Positions 21,970 through 31,366 are shown, numbered from the stretch's first letter. The stretch: DNA of 33,413 nucleotides from Bacteroides fragilis (GCA_945889005.1 CAMDBI010000035.1:1-33413), one strand, 5' to 3'. Notes: a model not told the origin generated them from the sequence alone. Program-made: numbers and translations.

Positions 21970-22857
21970 CTACTCTCTATAAACCAACGCAACTCCTTCG
22001 CTCACCGACGAAACCAAGAAATAGCCTAATGCATCGCCTCCCTTGATATTTCCAATAGCATTGGCCATAGGGGGCGAAAACCCGAGCGGGTCTCCTGCAT
22101 TGTTTTTGATATTTTGAATAGCTTCAACAAAATCGAAATATTGCTTTTCGATACTCCATATTTGCAGGCTTACTATATCTTCGTCTTTAAAACTTGCCAA
22201 TCTAACAATTGTAAGATTGTTTCGCCCATTTATGCCGTAACTTAAATCGTTTACAACACTATATTGATTGACAGTATCTGCAATGGCGGTATCGTTTTTT
22301 AAAATTATAAATTGATAATAATCGTTGACCGAAACAGGTTCGTTTCCAAAACTCAATATAGTTAATATGGTAGAGTCGTTATTTCCTTTTTCATAAAAAG
22401 GATTTTTATCGACAAAGGCAAAAATGCTATCGACCTGAATCGTTTTTTTCATCTCGGCAACCACGCTATAATTGCTTTCGCCATTTAAAGGGCTTTCGAG
22501 CTTAATTTTTAAAGTATATGTTTTGCCTGCTGTTCCGGCAATTGAATCTTTGGTTAGATACAAGCCCGCTTGAGTAGCACTTTCAATATACTGCCAGTTT
22601 TGAGTTCCATCGCTAATAGTAACTGTTGCACGTTGCACGCCCGCTAATTTTTTATTGGCAAAGTATTGAGCCGATTGTTTCAAATACAAACTGTGTATTT
22701 TTTTTTGGTCGGTAAATGAACCTTCGACTATCAAACGACTTTCGGTGTCGGTAACCTTCCAGTCGATTTCTTTTTCGACTCCTTCGCACGATGTAAAGGT
22801 TGAAATGCTAATTCCTGCTAATAATGTGATTAGTATTTTTATGATAATGCTTTTCAT
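21970..22857 (-). CDS. DUF4249 outer-membrane lipoprotein 1
   Basis: 295 residues from the ATG at 22857; the start at 22884 would add nine residues before the signal peptide. Lipoprotein signal MKSIIIKILITLLAGISIST-FTSC with the lipid-bearing Cys at residue 24. DUF4249 features: ESRLIVEGSFTDQKKIHSLY, ATVTISDGTQNW and the C-terminal GGDALGYFLVSSVSEGVALV. DUF4249 proteins accompany TonB receptors in Bacteroidota much as SusD proteins do, and are thought to be accessory surface lipoproteins. It follows TonB receptor 1 by 34 bp. Confidence 0.85.
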   Translation of the reverse strand: MKSIIIKILITLLAGISISTFTSCEGVEKEIDWKVTDTESRLIVEGSFTDQKKIHSLYLKQSAQYFANKKLAGVQRATVTISDGTQNWQYIESATQAGLYLTKDSIAGTAGKTYTLKIKLESPLNGESNYSVVAEMKKTIQVDSIFAFVDKNPFYEKGNNDSTILTILSFGNEPVSVNDYYQFIILKNDTAIADTVNQYSVVNDLSYGINGRNNLTIVRLASFKDEDIVSLQIWSIEKQYFDFVEAIQNIKNNAGDPLGFSPPMANAIGNIKGGDALGYFLVSSVSEGVALVYRE

Positions 22858-22891
22858 ATCTATATATTTTTTGAGTGAATACATTTGATTG

Positions 22892-25258
22892 TTAGAATTT
22901 AAAGTTCCAGGTAATTGTTGGTATTATTTTGAACATGGCAATGCTCATTGCTTTTGTTTTTTGAGGGTTTTCTTCGTCCTGTATGAAGTATATTGAATTT
23001 GAGTTGCGTTGATTGTAAGCATTGTATACCGATAGCGTCCACGACGATTGGTAGTAGGTTTTTGGTTTATTTTTATACTCAATACCTACATCGAGTCTGT
23101 GATAATCGGGCATGCGGTCGTTGTTGCGTTTGGTAAACTGAGGGATAATGATGTTTCCATACTCCCAACGTTGACTGGGAGCGACAAAAGGCAGACCCGT
23201 GCGGTATACCCAGTTGGCCGATACCGACAAGCGAGGCGCAACCTGGTACATAGCAACAATTGACAAATCGTGAGGGATGTCGTAGGGCGAGTTGAACCAG
23301 TCTTTTTCCTGAATATCATTAATCTTACGTTCCGAATGTGAGTATGTATAGCTAATCCAGCCGGTAAAATCGCCTTCTGGTTTTTCGATAAAAAATTCGG
23401 CTCCATACGCGCGCCCTTCGCCAAAGCGCAAGAGGCCTTCGATTTGTTCGTTGAGGTAAGGCTGTGCAAATTCTTTGAAATCGATTTGATTGTACATGTC
23501 CTTGTAATATATCTCTACGGAAGTGCGCAATTGGTCGTCGAAAAAGTTGTGAAAATATCCAATCGAGTATTGATCGGCAAGCTGAGGTTTGATATTGGGT
23601 CCCGAAGGAATCCAAATATCTAATGGGGTTCCCGAAACCGAGTTCGAAGCTATTTGTAAATATTGTCGGGTGCGAGAATACGAGGCTTTAACAGAGCTGT
23701 TGTCGGTTATCTTTACACGTGCTGCCAATCGTGGTTCGAGACCTATATAAGTCTTGAAAAAATTACCATTCCCGTATTTAATGGTATCATTGACCTCGTA
23801 ATTGTTGTATTTGTAGATGGTCGATTTTCCAATATTACTATTGGTACTTAGCCGTATACCATAGCCCAACGAGAGTAAATCGCCAATTTTCTGCTCGTTG
23901 CTAATGAACGCGGCATTTTCGCTGGCATAGTAAACAGGTATTTTGTAATCGAACTTCATGGTATCGAAGTTCCCTTTTACTTCTGCAGTATTAAATTCGT
24001 GATAAATACTTTGAACTCCAAATTTGACTGTGTTGTTGGGGTCGACATACCAACCGAAATCGGCTTTGGCAGAGTAATCGCGCAAGTTGGCATCCCATTC
24101 GAAATTAACTTTTTTCTTCTTATTTTTTTCGCCAAAGGTAAATTGGTTGTTAACATTGTAGCTATACTCGCTGCTCAACAGGGTAAAATTGGCAAATAGC
24201 TTGCTGTTGATAGTGTAGTTCCACCGAAAAGTAGTCGTGTAATTTCCCCAGCTCATGGTCGATTTTGTATCGTTAGATGCGTTCATTTTAAATGCATCGC
24301 GCCCCATGTAACCCGAAACGTAAATACGGTGCTTATCGTTAATGGTATAATTGGCTTTTATGTTGAGGTCGTAGAAATTATAGGGCAATTCGGGTATGGT
24401 ATCATTCATTTTGTGCAAAAGCTTCATGATGGCATCGATATAAGTGCGGCGACCCGAAATCATAATTGAGCTTTTGTCTTTAACAATAGGTGCTTCGAGT
24501 GTTAAGCGGCTCGAAATAGTTCCTATACCGCCACTTCCCGAGACCTTTTTGTTGTTACCGTCTTTCATACGAATATCGATGAGCGACGATAGTCGTCCGC
24601 CGTATTGTGCAGGAATATTGCCTTTGTATACCTCAACCGATTTGATGGCATCGTTGTTAAAAACCGAGAACATGCCGCCAAGATGTGAAGCATTATACAC
24701 GGTAGCCTCGTCGAGCAATATGAGGTTTTGATCGCGGGTGCCGCCACGTATACTTAGCCCTGAACTACTTTCGCCAGTTTGCTTTACGCCGGGCATAAGC
24801 GTTAACGCTTTAATAACATCTACCTCGCCCATCATGGCAGGTATTTTCCCAATGACCTTGCTCGACAAAGCCATATTGCTCATTTTGACCGATTCGATAT
24901 TGTCGTTTTTCTTTTTTGAAAGTATGACTACTTCTTTTATTTCCTGACTTTCTTCTTCGATTTCGATATTGAAAGTTACATTGGTTGCGAGGTCAATTTC
25001 TTTTTCGTAAGTAACATAGCCCACATAAGTATACTGAAGAGTGTATTTGCCCGGATCGAGCGAAAGGGAATAGAAACCATACATGTTGGTAGCTACGCCT
25101 ACCGACAAGCTCTTGACCATTACATTGGCACCGATTAGTACTTCGCCATTTTTATGGTCGCGAATGGTACCGCTAATGGTTCGTCGCTGCGCATATAAAG
25201 TTTGAAGTGCAGCAGATAAGAGGATTGCAATAATAATTTGTTTGAAAAGATGTTTCAT
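22892..25258 (-). CDS. TonB-dependent outer-membrane receptor 1
   Basis: 788 residues. Signal peptide MKHLFKQIIIAILLSAALQT-LYAQ, then a carboxypeptidase-regulatory-like domain (ISGTIRDHKNGEVLIGANVM ... LQYTYVGYVTYEKEI, about 27-105). The plug domain (about 125-230) has GEVDVIKALTLMPGVKQTGE, SGLSIRGGTRDQNLILLDEA and PAQYGGRLSSLIDIRMKDGN. A 22-strand-type barrel follows, ending TITWNFKF with terminal Phe. It has no STN domain, unlike receptor 2. It would import an unidentified ligand with energy from TonB-ExbBD. Paired with the DUF4249 lipoprotein downstream. Confidence 0.93.
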   Translation of the reverse strand: MKHLFKQIIIAILLSAALQTLYAQRRTISGTIRDHKNGEVLIGANVMVKSLSVGVATNMYGFYSLSLDPGKYTLQYTYVGYVTYEKEIDLATNVTFNIEIEEESQEIKEVVILSKKKNDNIESVKMSNMALSSKVIGKIPAMMGEVDVIKALTLMPGVKQTGESSSGLSIRGGTRDQNLILLDEATVYNASHLGGMFSVFNNDAIKSVEVYKGNIPAQYGGRLSSLIDIRMKDGNNKKVSGSGGIGTISSRLTLEAPIVKDKSSIMISGRRTYIDAIMKLLHKMNDTIPELPYNFYDLNIKANYTINDKHRIYVSGYMGRDAFKMNASNDTKSTMSWGNYTTTFRWNYTINSKLFANFTLLSSEYSYNVNNQFTFGEKNKKKKVNFEWDANLRDYSAKADFGWYVDPNNTVKFGVQSIYHEFNTAEVKGNFDTMKFDYKIPVYYASENAAFISNEQKIGDLLSLGYGIRLSTNSNIGKSTIYKYNNYEVNDTIKYGNGNFFKTYIGLEPRLAARVKITDNSSVKASYSRTRQYLQIASNSVSGTPLDIWIPSGPNIKPQLADQYSIGYFHNFFDDQLRTSVEIYYKDMYNQIDFKEFAQPYLNEQIEGLLRFGEGRAYGAEFFIEKPEGDFTGWISYTYSHSERKINDIQEKDWFNSPYDIPHDLSIVAMYQVAPRLSVSANWVYRTGLPFVAPSQRWEYGNIIIPQFTKRNNDRMPDYHRLDVGIEYKNKPKTYYQSSWTLSVYNAYNQRNSNSIYFIQDEENPQKTKAMSIAMFKIIPTITWNFKF

Positions 25259-25323
25259 TTTTTGAAAGTTTTTTCTTTAATGACAGGGAAAAATGAAAAA
25301 CCCTACCTTGGAAATAAAAAAAT

Positions 25324-25382
25324 AACACGGATTTATTTATTGTTTATCTGTTAAATCTATATTAATTCGTATCATCCGTGTT
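25324..25382. repeat. Intergenic inverted repeat between the two receptor/lipoprotein pairs
   Basis: AACACGGAT (25324-25332) and ATCCGTGTT (25374-25382) are perfect 9-bp reverse complements around 41 bp of the TTAATTCGTATCATCCGTG type, a text-like repeat frequent in Bacteroidota intergenic regions. It sits between the end of lipoprotein 2 and the start of receptor 1 and could end or attenuate transcription. Confidence 0.55.
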
Positions 25383-25388
25383 CGTTTT

Positions 25389-26189
25389 TTACCTCACTAC
25401 CACCTCTTTCCAATCCATCGACGAAATATGGAAATACCCCAAAGCTCCATTAGAGAAGTTCGATGGGGCATTGTACTTGAGATTATTGACAAACATAAGC
25501 CCATCGTTTTCTTTGTTTAAGGTCATATTGTTATAAAAATCGAAAAATGATCTTGAGATTACATGCACTTCAACTTTGGCAGTATCGTTTTTACTACCAT
25601 TGATTGTAAATGGCATGGCCATGTACGTCAAAAACTGGTCGTCAAATAAATTGTATTGATAAAATCTCTGATGATTTTTATAGTAGTTTACCAGGTAATA
25701 ATTTGTTTGACTTTGCGAAGCTTTAGGCATATAGAATGTTATATAATACATGTTTTTCTCATTGACTACAGCTTCTAATAGTACGGAATCAATTTTTATT
25801 GGCAGTGGTACAGTGGCATCGGCTTCGTAGCTGGTATTTTGGTAAACTATGCTAAGTCGGTATTTTTTACCACTTTTGAAACGGTATTGAAGCTTATATG
25901 TCTCTAAACTATCGGTAAACAAATATTCGGAGTTCTTATCGTAGTCGTAAAGCTTTACCTGAGCACCACTAATAAACTGCTGCTTCGAAGTGTCATTAAT
26001 AGCTCGTGTTTTCGTCAGATACACTTTAAAAACAGAGTCGCGATCGTTTGCCAAGGCATCGATAACAATTTTTTCGAGATACTTAGGTGCACCGGGTTCG
26101 TCTGCCAGTTCTTCGCAGGCACTGAAACAAACGACCAACCAAATCGAGAAACACAAAAATAAAAATTTATATGATTGAGCATTACTCAT
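25389..26189 (-). CDS. DUF4249 outer-membrane lipoprotein 2
   Basis: 266 residues. Signal sequence with lipobox: MSNAQSYKFLFLCFSIWLVV, then CFSAC with the acceptor Cys at residue 25. DUF4249 pattern: YLEKIVIDALANDRDSVFKV, GAQVKLYDYDKNSEYLF, YEADATVPLPIKIDSV, and the C-terminal SNFSNGALGYFHISSMDWKE. Starts 3 bp after the stop of TonB receptor 2, so the two are co-translated. Shorter than lipoprotein 1 and not a recent duplicate of it. Confidence 0.85.
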   Translation of the reverse strand: MSNAQSYKFLFLCFSIWLVVCFSACEELADEPGAPKYLEKIVIDALANDRDSVFKVYLTKTRAINDTSKQQFISGAQVKLYDYDKNSEYLFTDSLETYKLQYRFKSGKKYRLSIVYQNTSYEADATVPLPIKIDSVLLEAVVNEKNMYYITFYMPKASQSQTNYYLVNYYKNHQRFYQYNLFDDQFLTYMAMPFTINGSKNDTAKVEVHVISRSFFDFYNNMTLNKENDGLMFVNNLKYNAPSNFSNGALGYFHISSMDWKEVVVR

Positions 26190-26192
26190 AAT

Positions 26193-28826
26193 TTAAAAGC
26201 TAAAATTGTACGACACAGAAGGGAAGATGCCGAAAAACCAATTTTTTACAGGTTTTGGTTCGCTACTCACAATGGTGTTTTCGGTAAAAGGAGCTAAATG
26301 TGTTATTTCGTTATTGACAACTTCCTTATAATAAGTTGTTATAGGGTTGTGCCGGTTGTAAACATTGTAAACAGAGAAGTTCCAGACTGCTTTGTATCGT
26401 TTCTTGAAATAATTGCGGCTTTTCAGATCGGCACTAATGTCGAGCCTATGGTAGGGCTTGCTTCTATATGCATTACTTTTGCGGTCTGCATAGTAGAAAA
26501 GCATTTGATTGTTGAGCATATATTTACCCACAGGCACATCGAAGGGTGCCCCGCTGAGCCAAAGCCAATGGGTGTTGAACGATAGTCTGCGGGTAACTTG
26601 CACACCATAAGTTGTCGAAATATTGTGCCGTCGGTCGCTATACGGATGAAACCAGTCATTAGCGTTGTAACCCGATACACGTTGCAATACTTTTGAACAC
26701 GACCAGGCCACTGAACCTGTATGTTTTCCCGATTTTTTTTGCATACCTGCTTCAATACCTGCTACCTTAGTTTCTCCTTTATACAAAAGCGATTCGTAAT
26801 TGTACGATGTAAATACTTCAAGTATATCGTATTGAAAATACTGGTTGTATAAATGCTTAAAATAGCTTTCTACTGTAAAATCGATGTTTTGCGATGACAA
26901 ACTTTTGTAATAACCTGCAATAAAGTTGTTAGAATATTGCGATTCAATACTCTTGGTCGATGGATATTTGCGGCTAAGAGGAATCGACAAGCCAATATTC
27001 CCGGTCTGATGAACCAATTGCAATGTACGATTGTATGCCAATTTGAATGTATTATTGTTGTTGATTGAATAACTTAATACCACCCGTGGCTCAAATCGCC
27101 CATAGGTTTCAACCAATTTATTGTCGGGGTAATGAATGGTATCGAACGAGGTATAGTCATTTTTTCTAAAGTAATCAAATGGGCCCAATTGATTGTAAAT
27201 CGTAAAACGAGCTCCTGCATTGAATGCCCATTTCGGGGTCAATTTGTAGTTGAGGCTAGAGTACAGATAGTTTTGAACATTCTTGTTCGACGACAATACA
27301 GCTTTTTGTATACCCGAATTGATAGCTGGCAGCAACTCAGCAGGCAAGAATTGCTGAAACTGTAAGCCATATCCGGCATCCAACGAATTGTCGTGCCATT
27401 TGAGTACTTTAAGGTCGGTTTTCAATAAATAATTTTGAATGCGCGACTTTATGGCATATTCTAGCAACGGATCGTTTATAAAAAGCTCTGTACGGGAGTC
27501 GCTATATATGATCGATGTCACCAAAAAAGAATTGTTTTGAAATAAATGATGCCATCGAAGCGAATACAGATTGTTGAACCATGCCAATCCGCCAGTTTGA
27601 ATGAGTTTGTCGCCACTATTGTAATACGAAAAATAGATCCGATTATAGTCATCGAGCCTGTAATTGATTTTGAAACTTACATCTCGAAAGAATATATCGG
27701 TATTGTGCATGGTTGAATCGTCGATAAGTTTCAATATTTGATCTAAATATGATCTTCTGTAAGATAATATATACGAACAACGCTCTTTTACAAGAGGCCC
27801 CTCTACAGTTCCTCTTATGGCAATCGGACTAATGCCTCCATGAAATTGTGTTTGCTTATCGTTTCCATCTTTCATGCGAACATCTATAACCGACGACAAA
27901 CCACCACCATATTTCGAGGGTATATCGCTTTTGTAAACTGTCAGATTTTTAATGGCATCGGGGTTAAACACCGAAACTAAACCTCCCAGGTGAGCTGTGG
28001 CAAACAAAGGAGCTTCGTCGAGTTGAAAATAGTTTTGTTCGGCTGTGCCTCCCCTGATACTTATGCCATTGCTCGCTTCGTGTGCCTGAATACCCGGAAA
28101 TATCGACAAGTTTCTAACAACATCGTGTTCACCCATAAATGCCGGAAGACCCCTTATTTGTTCCTGATTTATTTCGCTGCGACTGGTAGCCGGTTTCCAA
28201 AGCTTTTCTTCTTCTTTTTGTGGTTTAATAGTAACTTCATCAATATTGATCGATTGCATTACCAATTGAGCATGGTATTTTTTGTTTTTATTTAAATCGG
28301 CACTTACAATCAAAAAATTGTATCCCAAATACGAGAACTGCAATTGATATTGTGCTTTGGGTATGTTGAATGAATAAAATCCATACTGGTCGGTGTATGT
28401 GCCTATGTTTAGTTCCGGAATATAAACAGTAGCAGCAATAAGTGCTTCGCCTGTAGCCGAATCGTTTACAAAACCTTCGATGGTATAAAACTCTTGTTTA
28501 CTTTCGACTCTGTACAATACCAATTGCCTGTCGATAAGCTTAAAGTCGATATTGGCCTGGCTTTTCATACTATCCAGCATTTGTTTGATAAGTAGGTTGG
28601 TGCTAGGGAAAAAAATTGTTTTGCGAATAAATAAGCGACTTTCGCTGTACGAAACACTTAGGTTTGTTTGCTCCGAAAGGTATTTAATAGCTTTTTTGAT
28701 GCTTAGCTTGTTGTTGGGCAAGTCAATAGGCTGCATTAAAATTGCATTTTGCCCATAAATAGGGACAAATAAAAATTGAAACAATACAAAAACCGCAATT
28801 GTCAGACGCTTTAGTAGAGAAAACAT
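26193..28826 (-). CDS. TonB-dependent outer-membrane receptor 2 with STN domain
   Basis: 877 residues. Signal peptide ends near YGQ (residue 26). An N-terminal secretin/TonB short domain (STN; KLSIKKAIKYLSEQTNLSVS, about 40-105) is of the kind that contacts the FecR anti-sigma factor in signalling receptors. Next a carboxypeptidase-like domain (IEGFVNDSATGEALIAATVY ... LQFSYLGYNFLIV). The plug has GEHDVVRNLSIFPGIQAHEA, NGISIRGGTAEQNYFQLDEA and PSKYGGGLSSVIDVRMKDGN. The barrel ends FPSVSYNFSF. Its ATG shares a base with the FecR stop codon. The STN domain plus the upstream sigma/FecR pair indicates ligand-induced transcription of the operon. Confidence 0.94.
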   Translation of the reverse strand: MFSLLKRLTIAVFVLFQFLFVPIYGQNAILMQPIDLPNNKLSIKKAIKYLSEQTNLSVSYSESRLFIRKTIFFPSTNLLIKQMLDSMKSQANIDFKLIDRQLVLYRVESKQEFYTIEGFVNDSATGEALIAATVYIPELNIGTYTDQYGFYSFNIPKAQYQLQFSYLGYNFLIVSADLNKNKKYHAQLVMQSINIDEVTIKPQKEEEKLWKPATSRSEINQEQIRGLPAFMGEHDVVRNLSIFPGIQAHEASNGISIRGGTAEQNYFQLDEAPLFATAHLGGLVSVFNPDAIKNLTVYKSDIPSKYGGGLSSVIDVRMKDGNDKQTQFHGGISPIAIRGTVEGPLVKERCSYILSYRRSYLDQILKLIDDSTMHNTDIFFRDVSFKINYRLDDYNRIYFSYYNSGDKLIQTGGLAWFNNLYSLRWHHLFQNNSFLVTSIIYSDSRTELFINDPLLEYAIKSRIQNYLLKTDLKVLKWHDNSLDAGYGLQFQQFLPAELLPAINSGIQKAVLSSNKNVQNYLYSSLNYKLTPKWAFNAGARFTIYNQLGPFDYFRKNDYTSFDTIHYPDNKLVETYGRFEPRVVLSYSINNNNTFKLAYNRTLQLVHQTGNIGLSIPLSRKYPSTKSIESQYSNNFIAGYYKSLSSQNIDFTVESYFKHLYNQYFQYDILEVFTSYNYESLLYKGETKVAGIEAGMQKKSGKHTGSVAWSCSKVLQRVSGYNANDWFHPYSDRRHNISTTYGVQVTRRLSFNTHWLWLSGAPFDVPVGKYMLNNQMLFYYADRKSNAYRSKPYHRLDISADLKSRNYFKKRYKAVWNFSVYNVYNRHNPITTYYKEVVNNEITHLAPFTENTIVSSEPKPVKNWFFGIFPSVSYNFSF

Positions 28827-29818
28827 TACTTATCGAGATTGCAACCTTTTCCGCTAAAATACACTTTTTCTCCGACATGCGAAACTGTAAGCCCCAATGT
28901 TGTAGAAAGAATGTCGATAGCCGATTGAAGTTTAAGTTCGTTCAAATCGCCAGTAAACAAGCAGTTTCGAATAGGCTCAGTTAATTCTATCTTTATTTGA
29001 TAATGCTTTTCGAGGATAGGAACAATATCGTTGAGTCTTTGATTGGAAAATCTGAGATTGATTTTTTGTTTCGTATTGTTTTCGGTACTAAATAAATCGC
29101 TATTGCTATAATATGTAGTGCTGTCGTCCTGTTCGAGCAATACTTGGTGCAAACCATTGGCCGAATGAACCGAAACTCTTCCGGTAACTACGGCAACCGA
29201 TGCCAACGAATCGTTTGCAATATCTTTAATTTTGAACGATGTGCCCAATACCTTCACATTTATTTTAGAACCTTTTATAATAAATGGTAAAGCAGTATTT
29301 CGTTTAACCTTAAAAAAAGCATCTCCCTTGAATTGTATGTTTCTGTTATTTAAATTAAAATCGTTTTGGTAAGCAATTTCGCTGCCTTTTTTTAACAAAA
29401 CTACTGTACTATCGGGTAGTATATATTGCGTATCGCCATTGGTCGAGGTTAATATGATGGTTTCAGTGCTTTTGCCCAATGCAAAATATATTATTAATGA
29501 GGAAAACATGCCAAATACCACTATCGCTGCAATTTTTATCAGCATCGATAGGTGTCTTATTTTAGACATAACGATGGAGTTTTTTTCTGCACTGGCATTG
29601 TTAAGAACTATTGCTTCAAAACTGTTCCATTCGGTGTCAATATCAACATCCATCCGATATTTAACTTTAGCTGTAAGCTCCCAGCTATGTTTTACCTCTT
29701 CGAAAAGTTCACGGTTAGCGACATCGGCATTGAGCCAACGTTGCAACAGCACGCCATCATTGGCATTGGCCGTGCCACGGAGTGTTCGTGAAATAATATC
29801 CCAAATATCATGAGCCAT
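28826..29818 (-). CDS. FecR-family anti-sigma factor
   Basis: 330 residues from the ATG at 29818 (MAHDIWDIISRTLRGTANAN). The frame is open further upstream to 29980, but that part is encoded by the CCGTGAGCC-type repeat (MYILPTTAHRPRLTAHGSRS) and is not family sequence. Domains: N-terminal cytoplasmic sigma-binding helices, one membrane helix (LIKIAAIVVFGMFSSLIIYF, about 90-110), FecR domain (TNGDTQYILPDSTVVLLKKG ... FIIKGSKINVKVLGTSFKI) and C-terminal DUF4974 (LNDIVPILEKHYQIKIELTE, DILSTTLGLTV). It passes the signal from receptor 2 to the sigma factor. One base separates it from the sigma gene stop. Confidence 0.9.
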   Translation of the reverse strand: MAHDIWDIISRTLRGTANANDGVLLQRWLNADVANRELFEEVKHSWELTAKVKYRMDVDIDTEWNSFEAIVLNNASAEKNSIVMSKIRHLSMLIKIAAIVVFGMFSSLIIYFALGKSTETIILTSTNGDTQYILPDSTVVLLKKGSEIAYQNDFNLNNRNIQFKGDAFFKVKRNTALPFIIKGSKINVKVLGTSFKIKDIANDSLASVAVVTGRVSVHSANGLHQVLLEQDDSTTYYSNSDLFSTENNTKQKINLRFSNQRLNDIVPILEKHYQIKIELTEPIRNCLFTGDLNELKLQSAIDILSTTLGLTVSHVGEKVYFSGKGCNLDK

Positions 29819-29819
29819 A

Positions 29820-30551
29820 TCAGGCGTTTTTAGTATGACAGTGTTCGAGGGCAAAAACCCTACCTGAATAATTGTTTTTCGTAGACCGTGGTTGTAGAGC
29901 GGAGTCGAAGCATGAACCGTAGACCGTGAGCCATGAGCCGTGAGCCGTGGTCTGTGAGCCGTTGTCGGTAAAATGTACACTTGAATTTGTAATCCTTTGA
30001 TTATTAAAAACGATGTTTTTAATAATATGCATAACCAATATCAACAGCACTAATAAATAAACCCCCTTCAAACTTACTTTGAGCACTTTCATGGCTTTTG
30101 TAATGTGTTTTTCAACGGCTTTGATGCTTATGTTCAAGTATTCGGCAATTTCTTTGTTGGACATTTCGCTGTAACGGCTAAGCGAAAACACGGTCTGACA
30201 TTGAGGCGGAAGAGCTTTTATTGCTTCCTCTATCTTTATTTTGAGCTTTTCATTATCGGTCTCATCGGATATTTCTGGTTCGGCAACAGACTCGACCAAA
30301 GGTGACAATGAAAGTTTTCTTGATTTTTTGTCAGATTCAACATGGTTGAGTGCTGTATTGACTACTGCTCGGTGCAAATACGAACGCACCGATGTTTGAA
30401 TCTGGTATTTCTCGCGGTTGTTCCAGAGTTTCAGAAATACCTGTTGCACTATGTCCTTGGCCACATCGGGGTCTTTCACAACAGGATATGCTACATGGCA
30501 CAATACTTTGAAGTATTCGCGAAATATATGTTCAAACTCTTTGTTGGTCAT
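29820..30551 (-). CDS. ECF RNA polymerase sigma factor with repeat-derived C-terminal tail
   Basis: 243 residues; typical members are about 180-195. Region 2: EYFKVLCHVAYPVVKDPDVA and DIVQQVFLKLWNNREKYQ (about 12-55). Region 4: ALPPQCQTVFSLSRYSEMSN and KEIAEYLNISIKAVEKHITK (about 112-152). A hydrophobic segment GVYLLVLLILVMHII (about 164-178) is common in this Bacteroidota subgroup. The last roughly 50 residues (GSQTTAHGSWLTVYGSCFDS and on) come from the repeat at 29914-29968 and end one base before the FecR start. It would direct transcription of the receptor/lipoprotein operon. Confidence 0.9.
   Translation of the reverse strand: MTNKEFEHIFREYFKVLCHVAYPVVKDPDVAKDIVQQVFLKLWNNREKYQIQTSVRSYLHRAVVNTALNHVESDKKSRKLSLSPLVESVAEPEISDETDNEKLKIKIEEAIKALPPQCQTVFSLSRYSEMSNKEIAEYLNISIKAVEKHITKAMKVLKVSLKGVYLLVLLILVMHIIKNIVFNNQRITNSSVHFTDNGSQTTAHGSWLTVYGSCFDSALQPRSTKNNYSGRVFALEHCHTKNA
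29914..29968. repeat. CCGTGAGCC-type tandem repeat in the sigma factor 3' end
   Basis: Degenerate tandem copies of CCGTGAGCC/CCGTAGACC/CCATGAGCC (on the + strand). The - strand reading is part of the sigma factor tail; in another frame it opens the false N-terminal extension of FecR. This is a text-like repeat of the same kind as GAAGCAC in the Wzi-like gene. Confidence 0.65.
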
Positions 30552-30553
30552 TG

Positions 30554-31213
30554 TTAACCATCAATCAAACAATTGTTCATAAAATCGTTAAAAGGTTTTA
30601 AAGCCTTAAAGGTTTCGACAATTTCTGTCAGGTATAGGTTTGACGTTACCAAATCAATTGGAATAGGTCTCGAAACAAAGAAGTTTTTATATTTTATCAC
30701 ATCAAGCTTCTCGTCTTTGGGAAAATCTTTTGGAAACGATTTTAATTTATCGCCTTCTAAGGTTTTGAAGTACTTTGTGAACGAAGGATTGGTTATTAAG
30801 GTATTGAACTCGTCGATGTTGTCGCAAATACCTTGCCTTATTTTTTTGAGGTTTTCGGGCAAAGGCATATATATACCGCCACCCAACATACATTCTTTGG
30901 ATTCTAAGTGCATATAATAGCCTGCGTAAGGGCTTTTTTTACCTTCTTTGACCAAATACGCGCCCATGTTGGTCTTGTAGGGCGACTTGTCATTCGAAAA
31001 CCTCACATCGCGATTGATGCGGTAGGTACAATCTTTTACTTCGAGGTATTTTATATCGTTGTCGAAAGTGCCAATGGCCAATATTGCTTGCCCTACAAAA
31101 TGCTCAAAGTCGGCTTTTACCTTGTCGTACCTTTTTTTGTTGGCCAAAAACCATTCGCGATTGTTATTGGCTTTTAGGTCGGTCAGAAAATTTAAAATTT
31201 CTATTGAAATCAT
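30554..31213 (-). CDS. DUF2461 family protein
   Basis: 219 residues from the ATG at 31213 (MISIEILNFLTDLKANNNRE); an ATG at 31231 would add six residues. Family features: NNREWFLANKKRYDKVK, TYRINRDVRFSNDKSPYKTN, MGAYLVKEGKK, YYMHLESKECMLGGGIYMPL and FVSRPIP. DUF2461/TIGR02453 proteins are widespread and of unknown function. The stop lies 2 bp before the sigma factor start, so the gene may be the first of the operon or a readthrough neighbour; no functional link to uptake is known. Confidence 0.88.
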   Translation of the reverse strand: MISIEILNFLTDLKANNNREWFLANKKRYDKVKADFEHFVGQAILAIGTFDNDIKYLEVKDCTYRINRDVRFSNDKSPYKTNMGAYLVKEGKKSPYAGYYMHLESKECMLGGGIYMPLPENLKKIRQGICDNIDEFNTLITNPSFTKYFKTLEGDKLKSFPKDFPKDEKLDVIKYKNFFVSRPIPIDLVTSNLYLTEIVETFKALKPFNDFMNNCLIDG

Positions 31214-31278
31214 GGGTATTTGGTATTGCAAATTTTAAGTTCAAAGGTTGAATATAATCTGAAAAATCAGCATAATTA

Positions 31279-31366
31279 GGCTAAAGCCATTAAACAGATT
31301 ATTTTTAATGCTTTCGGTTTTAAACCGTCGGCAATAAAAAAGCACAGATATTGTGGGCTTTAGCCC
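31279..31366. repeat. GGCTAAAGCC / GGGCTTTAGCCC inverted repeat region
   Basis: GGCTAAAGCC (31279-31288), CGGTTTTAAACCG (31315-31327, 6-bp arms) and GGGCTTTAGCCC (31355-31366) are nested dyads between glnS and DUF2461. Elements with GGCTAAAGCC are common intergenic repeats in Bacteroidota. Lying just past the glnS stop (glnS is on the - strand), they may also end its transcription. The gap 31214-31488 otherwise shows no gene. Confidence 0.5.

Noticed and set aside
23048-24947. Several + strand frames opposite TonB receptor 1
   Set aside because: All are shadows of the well-supported receptor gene on the - strand.
29819-29980. N-terminal extension of FecR
   Set aside because: The extension is encoded by a CCGTGAGCC tandem repeat and lies over the sigma gene; FecR family sequence starts at MAHDIWD.
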